DNA of 64,000 nt from an uncultured Collinsella sp. (GCA_934621295.1 CAKTVB010000001.1:538735-602734); one strand, 5' to 3'; counted from the first letter of the stretch, positions 39,991-49,131 are shown. The notes: generated from the sequence alone by a model not told the origin. Numbers and translations: made by a program.

Positions 39991-40775
39991 TCAAGATCAA
40001 GACCGCAGCACAAATCGAAGAGATGAAAAAGGCTGGAGCGCTATCTAAGATGGCGCTCCGCCATGTTGGGGCCATGGTGCGCCCCGGTGTTTCTACCTTC
40101 GAGCTTGATCAGCTGGCGGAGCAGATCATCCGTATGCATGGAGGCAAGCCTGCTTTCAAGGGATACGGTGGGTTTCCTGGAACCATCTGCGCTTCCGTTA
40201 ATGATCAAGTGGTCCACGGTATTCCCAATCCCGATGTCATCCTGCGCGATGGCGACATCTTGTCGGTTGACACCGGAGCCGTTGTTGACGGTTGGGTAGG
40301 GGATAACGCCTGGACGTTCTATTGCGGAACGCCTTCGGCCGAAGCCCAGACCCTGTGCCAGGTCACGCGCGACTGCTTGATCGCAGGTATCAAGCAAGCG
40401 GTGCCCGGTAACTCCATTGGAGATATCGGTTATGCGATTCAGTCGCTCGCCGAGTCTCATGGATTTGGCGTCCTGCGCGATTACGTCGGTCATGGTGTTG
40501 GCCGTGACATGCACGAAGAGCCCAACGTTCCCAACTATGGTAAGAAGGGGAGGGGCGTGCGTCTTCGTGCGGGCATGGTCATTGCTATCGAGCCCATGAT
40601 CACCTTGGGCTCCAACCACGTTTCCACGGGAGCGGACGGTTGGGTGGTCTCTACTCGCGACCACCTAAGTGCCGCCCACTTCGAGAACACCATCGCCATC
40701 ACCGAAGATGGCCCTGTGGTTCTCACCGCCGACGAGCACGGCGCGTGGTGCAGCCTCCAGGGTGGCTGCATGTAA
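39987..40775 (+). CDS. map: Methionine aminopeptidase, type I
   Basis: Removes the initiator methionine from nascent proteins; cytosolic dinuclear metalloenzyme. The 262-residue product has the five metal ligands: two aspartates in SVDTGAVVDGWVGDNAWTF (about residues 90-108), a histidine in GHGVGRDMHEEP, and glutamates in IAIEPMITLG and ITEDGPV. It begins inside the end of adk. A 107-bp gap with a possible promoter precedes infA. Confidence 0.96.
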   Translation: MIKIKTAAQIEEMKKAGALSKMALRHVGAMVRPGVSTFELDQLAEQIIRMHGGKPAFKGYGGFPGTICASVNDQVVHGIPNPDVILRDGDILSVDTGAVVDGWVGDNAWTFYCGTPSAEAQTLCQVTRDCLIAGIKQAVPGNSIGDIGYAIQSLAESHGFGVLRDYVGHGVGRDMHEEPNVPNYGKKGRGVRLRAGMVIAIEPMITLGSNHVSTGADGWVVSTRDHLSAAHFENTIAITEDGPVVLTADEHGAWCSLQGGCM

Positions 40776-40882
40776 CATCAATAACGCATTAGTTGTGGAG
40801 CGATTACGAATCTTTCGCCGCTTCGTCTATTGTGTTATAGAATTCTCAATTGCTGTCGTTTTATAGAGAAAGATGATTGCTT

Positions 40883-41101
40883 GTGAAGAAGGAAGATGCT
40901 ATCGAACTCGAGGGTACGGTAACTGAGCCGCTCCCCAACGCCATGTTTCGCGTCGAGCTCGAGAACGGTGCAACGGTTCTGTGCTCTATTTCGGGCAAGA
41001 TCCGCATGAATTACATCCGTATTCTTCCCGGCGACAAGGTTGTCGTGGAGATTTCCCCGTATGACCTGACGCGCGGGCGCATCACCTATCGCTATAAGTA
41101 G
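40883..41101 (+). CDS. infA: Translation initiation factor IF-1
   Basis: OB-fold factor that occupies the 30S A site during initiation. The 72-residue product has the exact family length and the motifs EGTVTEPLPNAMFRVELENG and SGKIRMNYIRILPGD. GTG at 40883 is chosen for its length and spacing from AGAGAAAGA (40864-40872); TTG at 40877 would add two residues. An upstream TATAGA at 40836-40841 may be part of its own promoter. Confidence 0.95.
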   Translation: MKKEDAIELEGTVTEPLPNAMFRVELENGATVLCSISGKIRMNYIRILPGDKVVVEISPYDLTRGRITYRYK

Positions 41102-41125
41102 CGATAAGCACAGAGTGCATTTCGT

Positions 41126-41215
41126 CGATCGCAGGAGTGCTCAACCCGCGATCGCGTTTGTATGTGTATCCAGCCTATCGTTTTTAACGCCTGCGGCTGG
41201 GCGAGTAGATATAGT
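41126..41215 (+). promoter_or_regulatory. infA-rpmJ spacer: hairpin and possible promoter
   Basis: CGATCGC (41126-41132) pairs with GCGATCG (41148-41154), followed by a modest T content, so a weak terminator is possible. A -10-like TATAGT at 41210-41215 precedes rpmJ by 36 bp with no clear -35. It may start the rpmJ-rplQ (alpha) operon. Confidence 0.4.
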
Positions 41216-41250
41216 ACGTTGTAGTTTGAGCACTACCGAGAGGAAGAACG

Positions 41251-41364
41251 ATGAAGGTACGTCCTTCGGTCAAGAAGATGTGCGATAAGTGCAAGATCAT
41301 CCGACGCCACGGCAAGATTCTCGTCATCTGCGAGAATCCTCGCCACAAGCAGCGTCAGGGCTAA
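41251..41364 (+). CDS. rpmJ: 50S ribosomal protein L36
   Basis: Smallest ribosomal protein, 37 residues. It begins MKVRPSVKKMCDKCKIIRR and ends CENPRHKQRQG; the Cys/His set CxxC...C...H binds one zinc. The ATG at 41251 follows AGAGGAAG. The gene is short and easily missed, but its position before rpsM is the usual one. Confidence 0.95.
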   Translation: MKVRPSVKKMCDKCKIIRRHGKILVICENPRHKQRQG

Positions 41365-41379
41365 GAGAGGAGACCAACG

Positions 41380-41754
41380 TTGGCCCGTATTAATGGTGTC
41401 GACCTTCCGCGCGAGAAGCGTGTTGAGATCGGTCTGACCTACATCTACGGCATCGGCCGCACTACCGCCACCAAGATCTGCAACGAGTGCAACATCAATG
41501 TTGACACCCGTGTTAAGGATCTTACGGAAGACGAAATCGATGCGATCCGTAAGTACATCGACAACGCCCAGCTCATGGTTGAGGGCGATTTGCGCCGCGA
41601 GCGCAACATGAACGTCAAGCGTCTGATGGACATCGGCTGCAACCGTGGCCTCCGTCACCGCAAGGGCCTCCCTGTCCGTGGACAGCGCACCCACACTAAC
41701 GCTCGTACCCGCAAGGGTCCGAAGCGTCAGATCGGTGCCAAGAAGAAGAAATAA
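41380..41754 (+). CDS. rpsM: 30S ribosomal protein S13
   Basis: S13 lies in the 30S head, contacts P-site tRNA and forms bridges to L5. The 124-residue product begins MARINGVDLPREKR, has YIYGIGRTTA and the C-terminal GLPVRGQRTHTNARTRKGP tail that reaches P-site tRNA. The start is TTG at 41380, 15 bp after rpmJ, with AGAGGAGA upstream. Third TTG start among core ribosomal genes here. Confidence 0.97.
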   Translation: MARINGVDLPREKRVEIGLTYIYGIGRTTATKICNECNINVDTRVKDLTEDEIDAIRKYIDNAQLMVEGDLRRERNMNVKRLMDIGCNRGLRHRKGLPVRGQRTHTNARTRKGPKRQIGAKKKK

Positions 41755-41770
41755 GGGAGACTGACGCATC

Positions 41771-42175
41771 ATGGCTACTGCTAAGAAGAACGTTCGCAGC
41801 GCCCGCATCAAGCGCTCTGATCGTAAGAACATCTCTGTTGGACAGGCGCACATCCGCTCCACGTTCAACAACACGATCGTTTCCATCACCGATGCCCAGG
41901 GTAATGTCATTGCCTGGAAGTCTGCCGGAACGGTTGGTTTCAAGGGCTCCCGTAAGTCCACCCCGTTCGCTGCTCAGATGGCTGCCGAGGCTTGCGCCAA
42001 GATCGCCATGGAGCACGGCATGCACAAGGTTGCCGTCTTCGTTAAGGGCCCTGGTTCTGGCCGCGAGACCGCAATCCGCTCCCTCCAGGCCGCTGGCCTC
42101 GAGGTCTCGAGCATCCAGGACAAGACTCCCATCCCGCACAACGGCTGCCGCCCCAAGAAGCGTCGTCGCGTGTAA
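41771..42175 (+). CDS. rpsK: 30S ribosomal protein S11
   Basis: Platform protein that helps shape the mRNA exit channel. The 134-residue product has AHIRSTFNNTIVSITD, GFKGSRKSTPFAAQMAAE, and the conserved C-terminal PIPHNGCRPKKRRRV, partly quoted. ATG at 41771 follows AGGGAGA (41754-41760) in the 16-bp spacer after rpsM. Confidence 0.97.
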   Translation: MATAKKNVRSARIKRSDRKNISVGQAHIRSTFNNTIVSITDAQGNVIAWKSAGTVGFKGSRKSTPFAAQMAAEACAKIAMEHGMHKVAVFVKGPGSGRETAIRSLQAAGLEVSSIQDKTPIPHNGCRPKKRRRV

Positions 42176-42194
42176 CTGAAAGGATCGATAAACT

Positions 42195-42791
42195 ATGGCA
42201 ATCGACAGGACTCCGGTTCTCAAGCGCTGCCGTCAGCTCGGGATCGATCCCGCTGAGCTCGGTTACAGCAGCAAGAAGGAATCTATCCGCCAGCCTAAGC
42301 GCCGTCGCAAGGAATCCGAGTACGGCATGCAGCTTCGCGAGAAGCAGAAGGTTAAGTTCATCTACGGCGTGCTCGAGAAGCAGTTCCACAGCTACTTCGT
42401 CCGCGCTCGCAAGATGAAGGGCGTTACCGGCGAGAACCTGATGATCATTCTCGAGACCCGTCTCGACAATGTCGTCTTCCGTCTGGGCTTCGCCCGCACC
42501 CGCAAGGAGGCACGTCAGTCCGTGCGTCACGGTCACTTCACCGTGAACGGCCGTCGTGTTGACATCCCGTCCTATCTCGTCAAGCCCGGCGACGTTGTTG
42601 CCGTCGGCGAGAAGTATCGCGATCTCCTTCCCATCAAGGAGGCTCTGATCTCCTCCGAGCGTTTCGAGGTCCCCGGCTGGCTCGAGGTCGATATCGAGAA
42701 GCTGTCTGGTAACGTGCTCGCTCTGCCGACGCGTGAGCAGATCAGCGGTGATATCCACGAGCAGCTCATCGTCGAGCTCTACTCTAAGTAG
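42195..42791 (+). CDS. rpsD: 30S ribosomal protein S4
   Basis: Initiates 30S body assembly and, in E. coli, autoregulates the alpha operon. The 198-residue product has the S4 RNA-binding domain (about residues 90-150) with RLDNVVFRLGFARTRKEAR and HGHFTVNGRRVDIPS, partly quoted. Its N-terminal segment has no cysteine cluster, so this is a zinc-free S4. ATG at 42195 follows GAAAGGA. rpoA starts 32 bp downstream. Confidence 0.97.
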   Translation: MAIDRTPVLKRCRQLGIDPAELGYSSKKESIRQPKRRRKESEYGMQLREKQKVKFIYGVLEKQFHSYFVRARKMKGVTGENLMIILETRLDNVVFRLGFARTRKEARQSVRHGHFTVNGRRVDIPSYLVKPGDVVAVGEKYRDLLPIKEALISSERFEVPGWLEVDIEKLSGNVLALPTREQISGDIHEQLIVELYSK

Positions 42792-42823
42792 TCCATTCGG
42801 GCTGCTGAGGCTGGAGGTAATAC

Positions 42824-43765
42824 ATGTCAGAATTCATTAGGCCCCAGGTTCAGGTCGAGGAAATCAACGAAACGTCTGCGCGCGTCTCCGTTGAGCCTCT
42901 CGAGCGTGGCTATGGCGATACGCTTGGTAACTCCCTGCGTCGCGTCCTGCTTTCCTCGCTCGAAGGCGCTGCGGTTGAGGCCATCCAGATCGATGGTGCG
43001 CAGCACGAGTTCATGACGATCCCCAACATGGTTGAGGATGTCACCGATATCGTTCTGAACGTCAAGGGTCTGGTGTTCCGTTCGCTCGGTACCACCGACG
43101 AGGCTACTGCGACCATCTCGGTCGACGGTCCTTGTGAGGTTACCGGTGCAGACTTCTTCATTCCTTCGGAGTTCGAGCTCGTCAACCCCGAGCAGCACAT
43201 CGCTACCCTCAACGAGGGCGGCCACCTCACGATGAGCATGCGTATCGGCTATGGTCGCGGTTATGTCTCCTATGAGTCGAACAAGCGCGACAGCGACCCT
43301 ATCGGCATCATTCATGTCGACTCGCTGTACTCGCCTGTCCACCGTTGCGCCAAGCTCGTTGAGGCTTGCCGCGTGGGTCAGCACACCGACTACGATCGCC
43401 TCGTTCTCGAGGTCGAGACCAACGGTGCGCTTTCTCCTCGTGACGCCGTCGTGCAGGCTGCCAATATCATCAACCAGCATATGGCTGCCTTCATGAATTT
43501 GGCTGAGGCCCCCGAGGAGGAGGAAGAGATTTCGATCTTTGCTCCCGAGCAGACCAGCGACAACGCTGAGCTCGACAAGCAGATCGAGGATCTTGACCTC
43601 TCGGTTCGCTCCTACAACTGCCTGAAGCGCGCGAGCATTCACTCCGTGCGTCAGCTGGTGGAGTTCTCCGAGAACGATCTGCTTAACATCCGTAACTTCG
43701 GTGTTAAGTCGATCGAGGAAGTCAAGGACAAGCTTGAGTCTATGGGCCTGAGCCTCAAGGCATAG
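42824..43765 (+). CDS. rpoA: DNA-directed RNA polymerase subunit alpha
   Basis: Assembles as a dimer that nucleates RNA polymerase; its C-terminal domain contacts UP elements and activators. The 313-residue product has an N-terminal dimerisation domain with LERGYGDTLGNSLRRVLLSS, an acidic linker (about residues 225-250), and an alpha-CTD at about 257-311 with NCLKRASIHSV and NFGVKSIEEVKDKL. This CTD aligns without gaps to a segment in the beta' tail. ATG at 42824 follows GGAGG. Confidence 0.98.
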   Translation: MSEFIRPQVQVEEINETSARVSVEPLERGYGDTLGNSLRRVLLSSLEGAAVEAIQIDGAQHEFMTIPNMVEDVTDIVLNVKGLVFRSLGTTDEATATISVDGPCEVTGADFFIPSEFELVNPEQHIATLNEGGHLTMSMRIGYGRGYVSYESNKRDSDPIGIIHVDSLYSPVHRCAKLVEACRVGQHTDYDRLVLEVETNGALSPRDAVVQAANIINQHMAAFMNLAEAPEEEEEISIFAPEQTSDNAELDKQIEDLDLSVRSYNCLKRASIHSVRQLVEFSENDLLNIRNFGVKSIEEVKDKLESMGLSLKA

Positions 43766-43794
43766 CGCCCTGTTTTTAGAGGAGAAACCAGACA

Positions 43795-44283
43795 ATGCGT
43801 CACAACGTCAAGAAAGGCCTGAAGCTCGGCACCGACGCCAGCCACACCAAGGCCATGAAGAAGAGCCTCGCTAAGGCTCTCTTCGAGAACGATCGCATCA
43901 AGACCACCGAGACCCGCGCCAAGGCCCTGCGCTCCTACGCTGAGCCTATCATCACGTGGGCCAAGAAGGGCGACCTGCACTCTCGTCGTCTGGCTATCGC
44001 CAAGCTCGGCGATAAGCAGCTCGTGGCTGAGCTCTTTGATAAGGCTGCTCAGGGTATGTGGGCCGACCGCAACGGCGGTTACACCCGTATCATGAAGCTT
44101 GGCCGTCGTAAGGGCGACAATGCCGAGATGGTCATCATCGAGATTGTTTCCGAGCCCGTTACCAAGAAGGCTCCGAAGAAGGCTGCTAAGAAGGCTGCTG
44201 CCCCCAAGAAGGTTGAGGCAGAGGTCGAGGAGACCGTCGAGGCTCCCGCAGCTGAGGTCGAGGAGACCACCGACGCCGAGTAG
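43795..44283 (+). CDS. rplQ: 50S ribosomal protein L17 with extended C-terminus
   Basis: L17 lies near the tunnel exit of the 50S subunit. Residues 1-120 are canonical (MRHNVKKGLKLG, SLAKALFENDRIKTTETRAKALR, partly quoted). The remaining 42 residues are a Lys/Ala-rich then Glu-rich tail (KKAPKKAAKKA to EETTDAE), of the kind seen in other actinobacterial L17 proteins. ATG at 43795 follows AGAGGAGA. A terminator ends the operon. Confidence 0.96.
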   Translation: MRHNVKKGLKLGTDASHTKAMKKSLAKALFENDRIKTTETRAKALRSYAEPIITWAKKGDLHSRRLAIAKLGDKQLVAELFDKAAQGMWADRNGGYTRIMKLGRRKGDNAEMVIIEIVSEPVTKKAPKKAAKKAAAPKKVEAEVEETVEAPAAEVEETTDAE

Positions 44284-44309
44284 CGTCAAAGATCATTTGA
44301 TCGAATTTG

Positions 44310-44340
44310 AAAGGGGTGCGCGCATGCGTGCCCCTTTTTT
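44310..44340 (+). terminator. Terminator after rplQ
   Basis: AAAGGGGTGCG pairs with CGTGCCCCTTT, followed by more T. It ends the ribosomal protein block. Confidence 0.88.
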
Positions 44341-44405
44341 CGTATGATGAGCCGATGTGCTCGTAATGCTCCAGGGTACCGATATCGATAACTGAGGGGG
44401 TGAAT

Positions 44406-46127
44406 ATGCTCAAGGTAAGAAACGCCGTTATTTCGCTGGGCGACGCCGAAGCGCGTGGTTTCGCCTTGCGAGACATCTCCTTGAGCGTTGCCCCTGGTCA
44501 GATCGTCTCCTTGGTTGGTTCCAATGGAAGCGGCAAGTCGACTCTTGCGGCATTGATGTGCGCCGTGCTGCTTGGGCGTGAGGGCATGGTTGTTGTTGAC
44601 GGGATCGACGCCGCCTCGGATGAGCGTTCTCGCCTCGAGGTCCGTCGTCTCGTGGGGCTCGTAAGGCAAAACCCCCTCGACCAAATCGTTTCGACGCTCG
44701 TATTTGATGAGGTCGCTTTTGGCCCGCGCAACCTGGGTTTATCTGACCTGGGGGTTCGCCAGCGCGTCGCCGAGGCCCTTGAGCAATGCGGCCTCGCTGG
44801 CTTTGAGGGGCGCGATACAACGGCGCTTTCGGGTGGTGAGCAACAGCGTTTGGCTCTTGCGGGCGTACTCGCCATGCATCCGCGCTACTTGGTGCTCGAT
44901 GAGGCAACCTCGATGCTCGATTCTGCACTTCGATCCTCGTTTCGCAATCTTGTCTTTCAGTTGGCGAGAACGCAGGGGATTGGCGTGGTTCAAATTACCC
45001 ATGAGCCGCAGGAGGTGCTTTCGAGCGATCGCGTTGTGCTGCTGCACAATGGCGAGCTTTGCTGGGAGGGTACTCCACAAGAACTTTTGCGCCTTGACGC
45101 AGATCTTCCGGGTGACCCCCTTTGTGACAGCGGCTTTGTGAGGGCACTGAGAGCCGCTATGCGCCTAGGATTTGAACCGGGGGCGACAGTAGCACCCAAT
45201 GAGATTAAAGAGTGGCTTATATCGGCTCTGAAGTCTCATACAATTTGCGAGACGGACGTTTTGTCAGTGATTGAGGCATGCCATGCGCGTGCTCGTTTTC
45301 AAGAACAAGGGCGTTCTTTCGTACAGCCCGGAATCGTTGCAGAGCGTATCACCCATTCCTATGAGCCTGGCAACCCCATTCTAAACAATGTTGACATTGA
45401 TGCCCCCGCAGGGACGGTGACGCTTCTTGCTGGCGCTTCGGGCGGCGGTAAATCGACGCTTTCGACAATCCTCGCGGGGTTGGTGGAGCCTGATTCCGGT
45501 ACCGTGAGCATTTGCGGTGAACGCCTGTCTCCGGGATTGTGCGGCATGTCGTTCCAACGTCCCGAGAATCAGCTGTTTCTTAACTCTGCGTACGACGAGA
45601 TTGCTCTTGCGCCACGCTGCGCGCGCTTAAGCGCGGCGGATGTGGACGAGGCAGTGCGTCGTGCGTCCCGGCTCGTCGGCCTTACCGACGAGCAGCTCGA
45701 GTTCTACCCTTACGCGCTTTCGGGCGGGCAACGCCGTCGAGTCGCCATCGCATCGGTTTTATCCATCGGCGCGAAAGCCTACATTTTCGACGAGCCGACG
45801 GCGGGCTTTGATGTCCAGGGCCGTCGCGACATGCATCGTCTGGTGCGAGGGCTTGCCGATGAGGGAACGCCGGTTGTTGTGGTGAGCCACGACTTGGAGG
45901 AGTGGCTGCCTGTCGTTGACCGCGTGGCGTTGCTTTCGCGCGGCAACATGCTGTGGCAAGGCGGTGCTGCAGGGGTGGGCCAACGCTTTGAGCTGTTCGA
46001 ACATGCAGGCATCAAAGCGCCGGAAAATGCCGTTTTGGCGCAGATGCTTTCCGATGCTTTGCAAGATGAGGCATGCGGACCGGCTCTGGGGGCTTTTGGT
46101 GCAGGAGGGGAGGGCAATGCGCGTTAA
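44406..46127 (+). CDS. Energy-coupling factor transporter ATPase, EcfA1-EcfA2 fusion
   Basis: ATPase pair of an ECF-type vitamin/metal importer, here in one 573-residue chain. Domain 1 has Walker A GSNGSGKST (residues 38-46), signature LSGGEQQRLALAG and Walker B YLVLDEATSML. Domain 2 has Walker A GASGGGKST (about 345-353), signature LSGGQRRRVAIAS and Walker B AYIFDEPTAGFD. In Firmicutes ecfA1 and ecfA2 are separate genes at this same place after rplQ. ATG at 44406 follows GAGGGGG. No substrate-binding S component is in the window, so it probably serves several S components encoded elsewhere. Confidence 0.92.
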   Translation: MLKVRNAVISLGDAEARGFALRDISLSVAPGQIVSLVGSNGSGKSTLAALMCAVLLGREGMVVVDGIDAASDERSRLEVRRLVGLVRQNPLDQIVSTLVFDEVAFGPRNLGLSDLGVRQRVAEALEQCGLAGFEGRDTTALSGGEQQRLALAGVLAMHPRYLVLDEATSMLDSALRSSFRNLVFQLARTQGIGVVQITHEPQEVLSSDRVVLLHNGELCWEGTPQELLRLDADLPGDPLCDSGFVRALRAAMRLGFEPGATVAPNEIKEWLISALKSHTICETDVLSVIEACHARARFQEQGRSFVQPGIVAERITHSYEPGNPILNNVDIDAPAGTVTLLAGASGGGKSTLSTILAGLVEPDSGTVSICGERLSPGLCGMSFQRPENQLFLNSAYDEIALAPRCARLSAADVDEAVRRASRLVGLTDEQLEFYPYALSGGQRRRVAIASVLSIGAKAYIFDEPTAGFDVQGRRDMHRLVRGLADEGTPVVVVSHDLEEWLPVVDRVALLSRGNMLWQGGAAGVGQRFELFEHAGIKAPENAVLAQMLSDALQDEACGPALGAFGAGGEGNAR

Positions 46128-46917
46128 TCCTCTGGGCTCTTTTGTTGCCGCCGATACGCCTCTTTCTCGTATTGATGCGCGCGTCAAGCTGCTCTTGCTT
46201 CTCATTTTTACCGGGGGCATTTTTGCTTGTCAGACTGTGTGTTCGATCATCGCGTGGTTTGTGCTGTTGGTCCTGACGATGCGCGCCGCGCGTGTTAACG
46301 GGGCGTCGCTTGCACGCGCTGTGCGGCCGGTGCTGGTCATTTTACTGTTTACGCTTCTGGCTAACGCCCTGGTGCTGGACGGGCACGGCGATATTGCGAT
46401 TGCAGGTCCTCTCGGCATCAGTACTGCCGGCGCGATTCGAGGTGTCTGTGCCGTCTTGCGCATCGTGCTCCTTGCCGGGTTTGCCTGCGCGGTTTCGGCA
46501 TCGACAACGCCGCCCGAAATATCCGATGCGTGTGTGCGCCTTCTGCGCCCCCTAGGAACTATAGGTGTGCCGGTTGCCGATATCGGCCTCGTGCTTTCGC
46601 TGGCGCTGCGCTTCATTCCCATCGTTGCCGAGGAATATGGTCGCATTCAGATGGCCCAGCGCTCGCGAGGGGTTAGCTTTGACGAAGGAGGACTCATTGA
46701 GCGCGTTCGCATTTGGGCGTCGGTTCTTACGCCGTTGGTTGTGGGGCTTTTTCGTCGGGCGGACAGCCTGGCAGAATCTATGGCATCGCGCTGCTATGCG
46801 GACGGTTCGTCTATAGAGATTCCCACGCGCAGTTTTTGCCAACGTGATTGGGTTCTTTTGATTGCTGGTATCGTTGTGACGTGCGCTATGGTGTTCGCGA
46901 GCGCCATGGGCTGGTAG
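46117..46917 (+). CDS. ecfT: Energy-coupling factor transporter transmembrane protein EcfT
   Basis: Membrane scaffold that couples the EcfA ATPases to S components. The 266-residue product has hydrophobic segments at about 20-60, 70-90, 105-135 and 240-265 and the two coupling-helix motifs with Arg/Ser (AQRSRG and ASRCYA, about residues 183-230) that contact the ATPases. It starts inside the end of the fused ATPase gene (overlap 11 bp), which supports co-translation and complex formation. Confidence 0.88.
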   Translation: MRVNPLGSFVAADTPLSRIDARVKLLLLLIFTGGIFACQTVCSIIAWFVLLVLTMRAARVNGASLARAVRPVLVILLFTLLANALVLDGHGDIAIAGPLGISTAGAIRGVCAVLRIVLLAGFACAVSASTTPPEISDACVRLLRPLGTIGVPVADIGLVLSLALRFIPIVAEEYGRIQMAQRSRGVSFDEGGLIERVRIWASVLTPLVVGLFRRADSLAESMASRCYADGSSIEIPTRSFCQRDWVLLIAGIVVTCAMVFASAMGW

Positions 46918-46942
46918 ACGACGTTTGGAAAGGAATACCGTG

Positions 46943-47770
46943 ATGGGTCGGGAAACGCAGGAATTCGATGCCCCCGAGGTGCTTGATGGGACCATCGTCT
47001 TGCAGCTGGGTTACGACGGCTCGGGCTACAGCGGATTTGCCGAGCAGCCGGGTCAGACGACCGTTGCGGGTGAGATTCGTCGTGCGGTGGAGACCTTTTT
47101 GCGTCGCCCCATCGAGCTGACCTGTGCTGGCAGGACCGACGCCGGCGTGCATGCCATTAGCCAGTACGTGAGTTTTCCCGCTACGGCGACGGAGCTCGAA
47201 ATCACCCGTTCGCGCTGGATGCGTGCGCTGGTGGCGCTGCTGCCGCGCGATATCGCTGTACGCGAGGTGTGGCATGCGGCGCCGGGCTTCTCGGCGCGCT
47301 TTGACGCGCGTTCGCGAACCTACACCTATCGCATCGCTACGGGAGATGCGCCGCCGCTGCTCACGCGCAGCGTGACCTGGTGGCACAGGCAGGCGCTCGA
47401 CGTGGAGGCGATGGATGCGGCAGCTCAGCGCATGTTGGGGGAGCGCGATTTCAAGAGCTTTTGCAAAGCGTCCTCTGCCGAAGGCAAGCCCACGCATCGC
47501 TGTGTGATCTCGGCGGGGTTTGGTCGTGAAAGCAGCTTGGGAGAAGAGTGCATCACCTTCACCATTTGCGGAAACGCCTTTTTGCACTCGATGGTCCGAA
47601 CGATCGTGGGGACCCTTGTCGAGGTGGGTATGCATCGACGCGAGCCCGAATGGGTTGATGAAGTGCTTGCTGCCTGCTCTCGACAGGCAGCTGGCCCCAC
47701 GGCTCCCGCGCAGGGTCTTTGCTTCATGGCGGTGGAATACGACGAGGGTATGTTGACGCGAGCCGAATAG
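46943..47770 (+). CDS. truA: tRNA pseudouridine(38-40) synthase
   Basis: Converts uridines 38-40 of the tRNA anticodon stem to pseudouridine. The 275-residue product has LGYDGSGYSGFAEQPGQTTV, the catalytic motif GRTDAGVHA (aspartate about residue 67), and near the C-terminus FLHSMVRTIVGTLVEVG, typical of TruA. ATG at 46943 follows GGAAAGGA (46927-46934); GTG at 46940 is also in frame. The order rplQ-ecfA-ecfT-truA is a known Gram-positive arrangement. Confidence 0.93.
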   Translation: MGRETQEFDAPEVLDGTIVLQLGYDGSGYSGFAEQPGQTTVAGEIRRAVETFLRRPIELTCAGRTDAGVHAISQYVSFPATATELEITRSRWMRALVALLPRDIAVREVWHAAPGFSARFDARSRTYTYRIATGDAPPLLTRSVTWWHRQALDVEAMDAAAQRMLGERDFKSFCKASSAEGKPTHRCVISAGFGRESSLGEECITFTICGNAFLHSMVRTIVGTLVEVGMHRREPEWVDEVLAACSRQAAGPTAPAQGLCFMAVEYDEGMLTRAE

Positions 47771-47922
47771 CCGAGCGGCTGCAAGCCGTTCCGGTGCGCT
47801 GTCCTACCGTTTAATGGTGTTGTTATTTTGCACGCATGCAGCACAGCGGAGGGAAGGGGCAGTGGTGTGGGTAGAGATGCTACCATCAGATGCGGTTGCG
47901 ATATGTATCGGAAGGTCCGCTC

Positions 47923-48981
47923 TTGGCTCATCGCAAAATAAAACGTCCGCTTGTATCCGTCGTGATGTCGCTGCATAACGATGCCGATACTGCTGTGCGC
48001 GCGATTGAGAGCGTGCTCAATCAGTCGTTTGAAGACCTTGAGCTGGTCATTGCAGATTGCGCCTCAACCGATCGGACGCCTCTGATTTGTGAGCGTTTTC
48101 ATGATCGCGATATTCGCGTCGAGTACATCCATCTCGATACCGATAACATGGCGGTTGGAGCCCATACCGCGCTTTGCGCGGTGCGCGGTTCCTATGTTTT
48201 GATGATGCGTCCTTGCGACTGGCTAGGCAGCGACCTTTTGCATGAGCTTATGGCTTTCATTCGAGCCAATGATTTGCAGCTTGCCATTCCCGCGCAGTCG
48301 TTCGATACCTATACGGGACGCAATCATGAGCGCTCTTCGAGCGTAACCACCTTCAATACGATGACCTGGAAGAGTGCGGCCGATTTTCACCAGGCTGTAG
48401 GCGAGCTGCTGATGCTCGGAGTTCTTGACGACCCCTTTGGCATGGCTATCGATTCCGAGATCGTGCGTGCTTCCGTTCTTGCACACATGTCCGAGAAACC
48501 GCTCGACGGCGTTATCGCCTGCCTTGAGCGCGTGGAGCGCGCGGGGGTTCTCGCAGGACACCCGTACCATGTGACAAAGAGTTCTCCTGCTGCTCCGTCG
48601 TTCGATCCGGATCGTTACCCTTCGTGCGAGCGTGAGCATACAGAACTTCTGGATCTGTTTCGTAGCTGGGGCTTTGATCTGGATGCCGAGGAGATGGAAC
48701 CCGTTTATCGACGTTACCTGCTCGATATCATTGGCTGCATTGACAACGCCTGCATCGGCCACAGCCCCGTATCGTCTGTGGAGCGAACCCAGCGCGTGCA
48801 GGACATGCTTGATGACGAGGCCACTCAACGTGCGGTGCAGATGATGAGCCATGCGGCTCGTGAGTTTGGCTGTATGTACAAGCCGATGGCCAAGAAAAAT
48901 GCCGCAGCCTGTTGCATGGGTTCGAGGCTGCGCGAGGTGGCGCGCATCTCTCATATACCTTTGGGGCCCATCGTGCGCTAG
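47923..48981 (+). CDS. Glycosyltransferase family 2-like protein
   Basis: The 352-residue product has a GT-A type N-terminus: RPLVSVVMSLHNDADTAVRAIESVLNQS and LELVIADCASTDRT, both typical of GT2 enzymes that use nucleotide sugars (partly quoted). At the usual metal-binding DxD place the sequence is MRPCDWLG, so only one aspartate is retained. The C-terminal half matches nothing I recognise. TTG at 47923 has GAAGG 7 bp upstream; ATG at 47890 is an alternative with a weaker site. The role is probably transfer of sugar to a surface or wall compound, which is inference. Confidence 0.7.
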   Translation: MAHRKIKRPLVSVVMSLHNDADTAVRAIESVLNQSFEDLELVIADCASTDRTPLICERFHDRDIRVEYIHLDTDNMAVGAHTALCAVRGSYVLMMRPCDWLGSDLLHELMAFIRANDLQLAIPAQSFDTYTGRNHERSSSVTTFNTMTWKSAADFHQAVGELLMLGVLDDPFGMAIDSEIVRASVLAHMSEKPLDGVIACLERVERAGVLAGHPYHVTKSSPAAPSFDPDRYPSCEREHTELLDLFRSWGFDLDAEEMEPVYRRYLLDIIGCIDNACIGHSPVSSVERTQRVQDMLDDEATQRAVQMMSHAAREFGCMYKPMAKKNAAACCMGSRLREVARISHIPLGPIVR

Positions 48982-49031
48982 CACCCGCTCATGCGTAAAT
49001 CTGGCGTTACTGGGTGGAAATATTCGTTTTC

Positions 49032-49064
49032 TTGCACATTTCGATAAAACTATGCAGCTATAAT
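49032..49064 (+). promoter_or_regulatory. argR promoter region
   Basis: A perfect TATAAT (49059-49064) is preceded by TTGCAC at 49032 with a 21-bp spacer. TGCA words at about 49034 and 49053 flank an AT-rich stretch and could form part of an ARG-box-like operator. Autoregulation by ArgR is inference. Confidence 0.5.
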
Positions 49065-49131
49065 CGTGGCGTTGAAGATGCACCCCTGCGGTGCATTTCT
49101 CTTTTCAAAAACAGGGAGGACGTGTACGGGC

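Noticed and set aside
44341..44405. Vitamin riboswitch before the ECF genes
   Set aside because: The spacer of about 65 bp between the rplQ terminator and the ATPase start is too short and shows no known aptamer motif.
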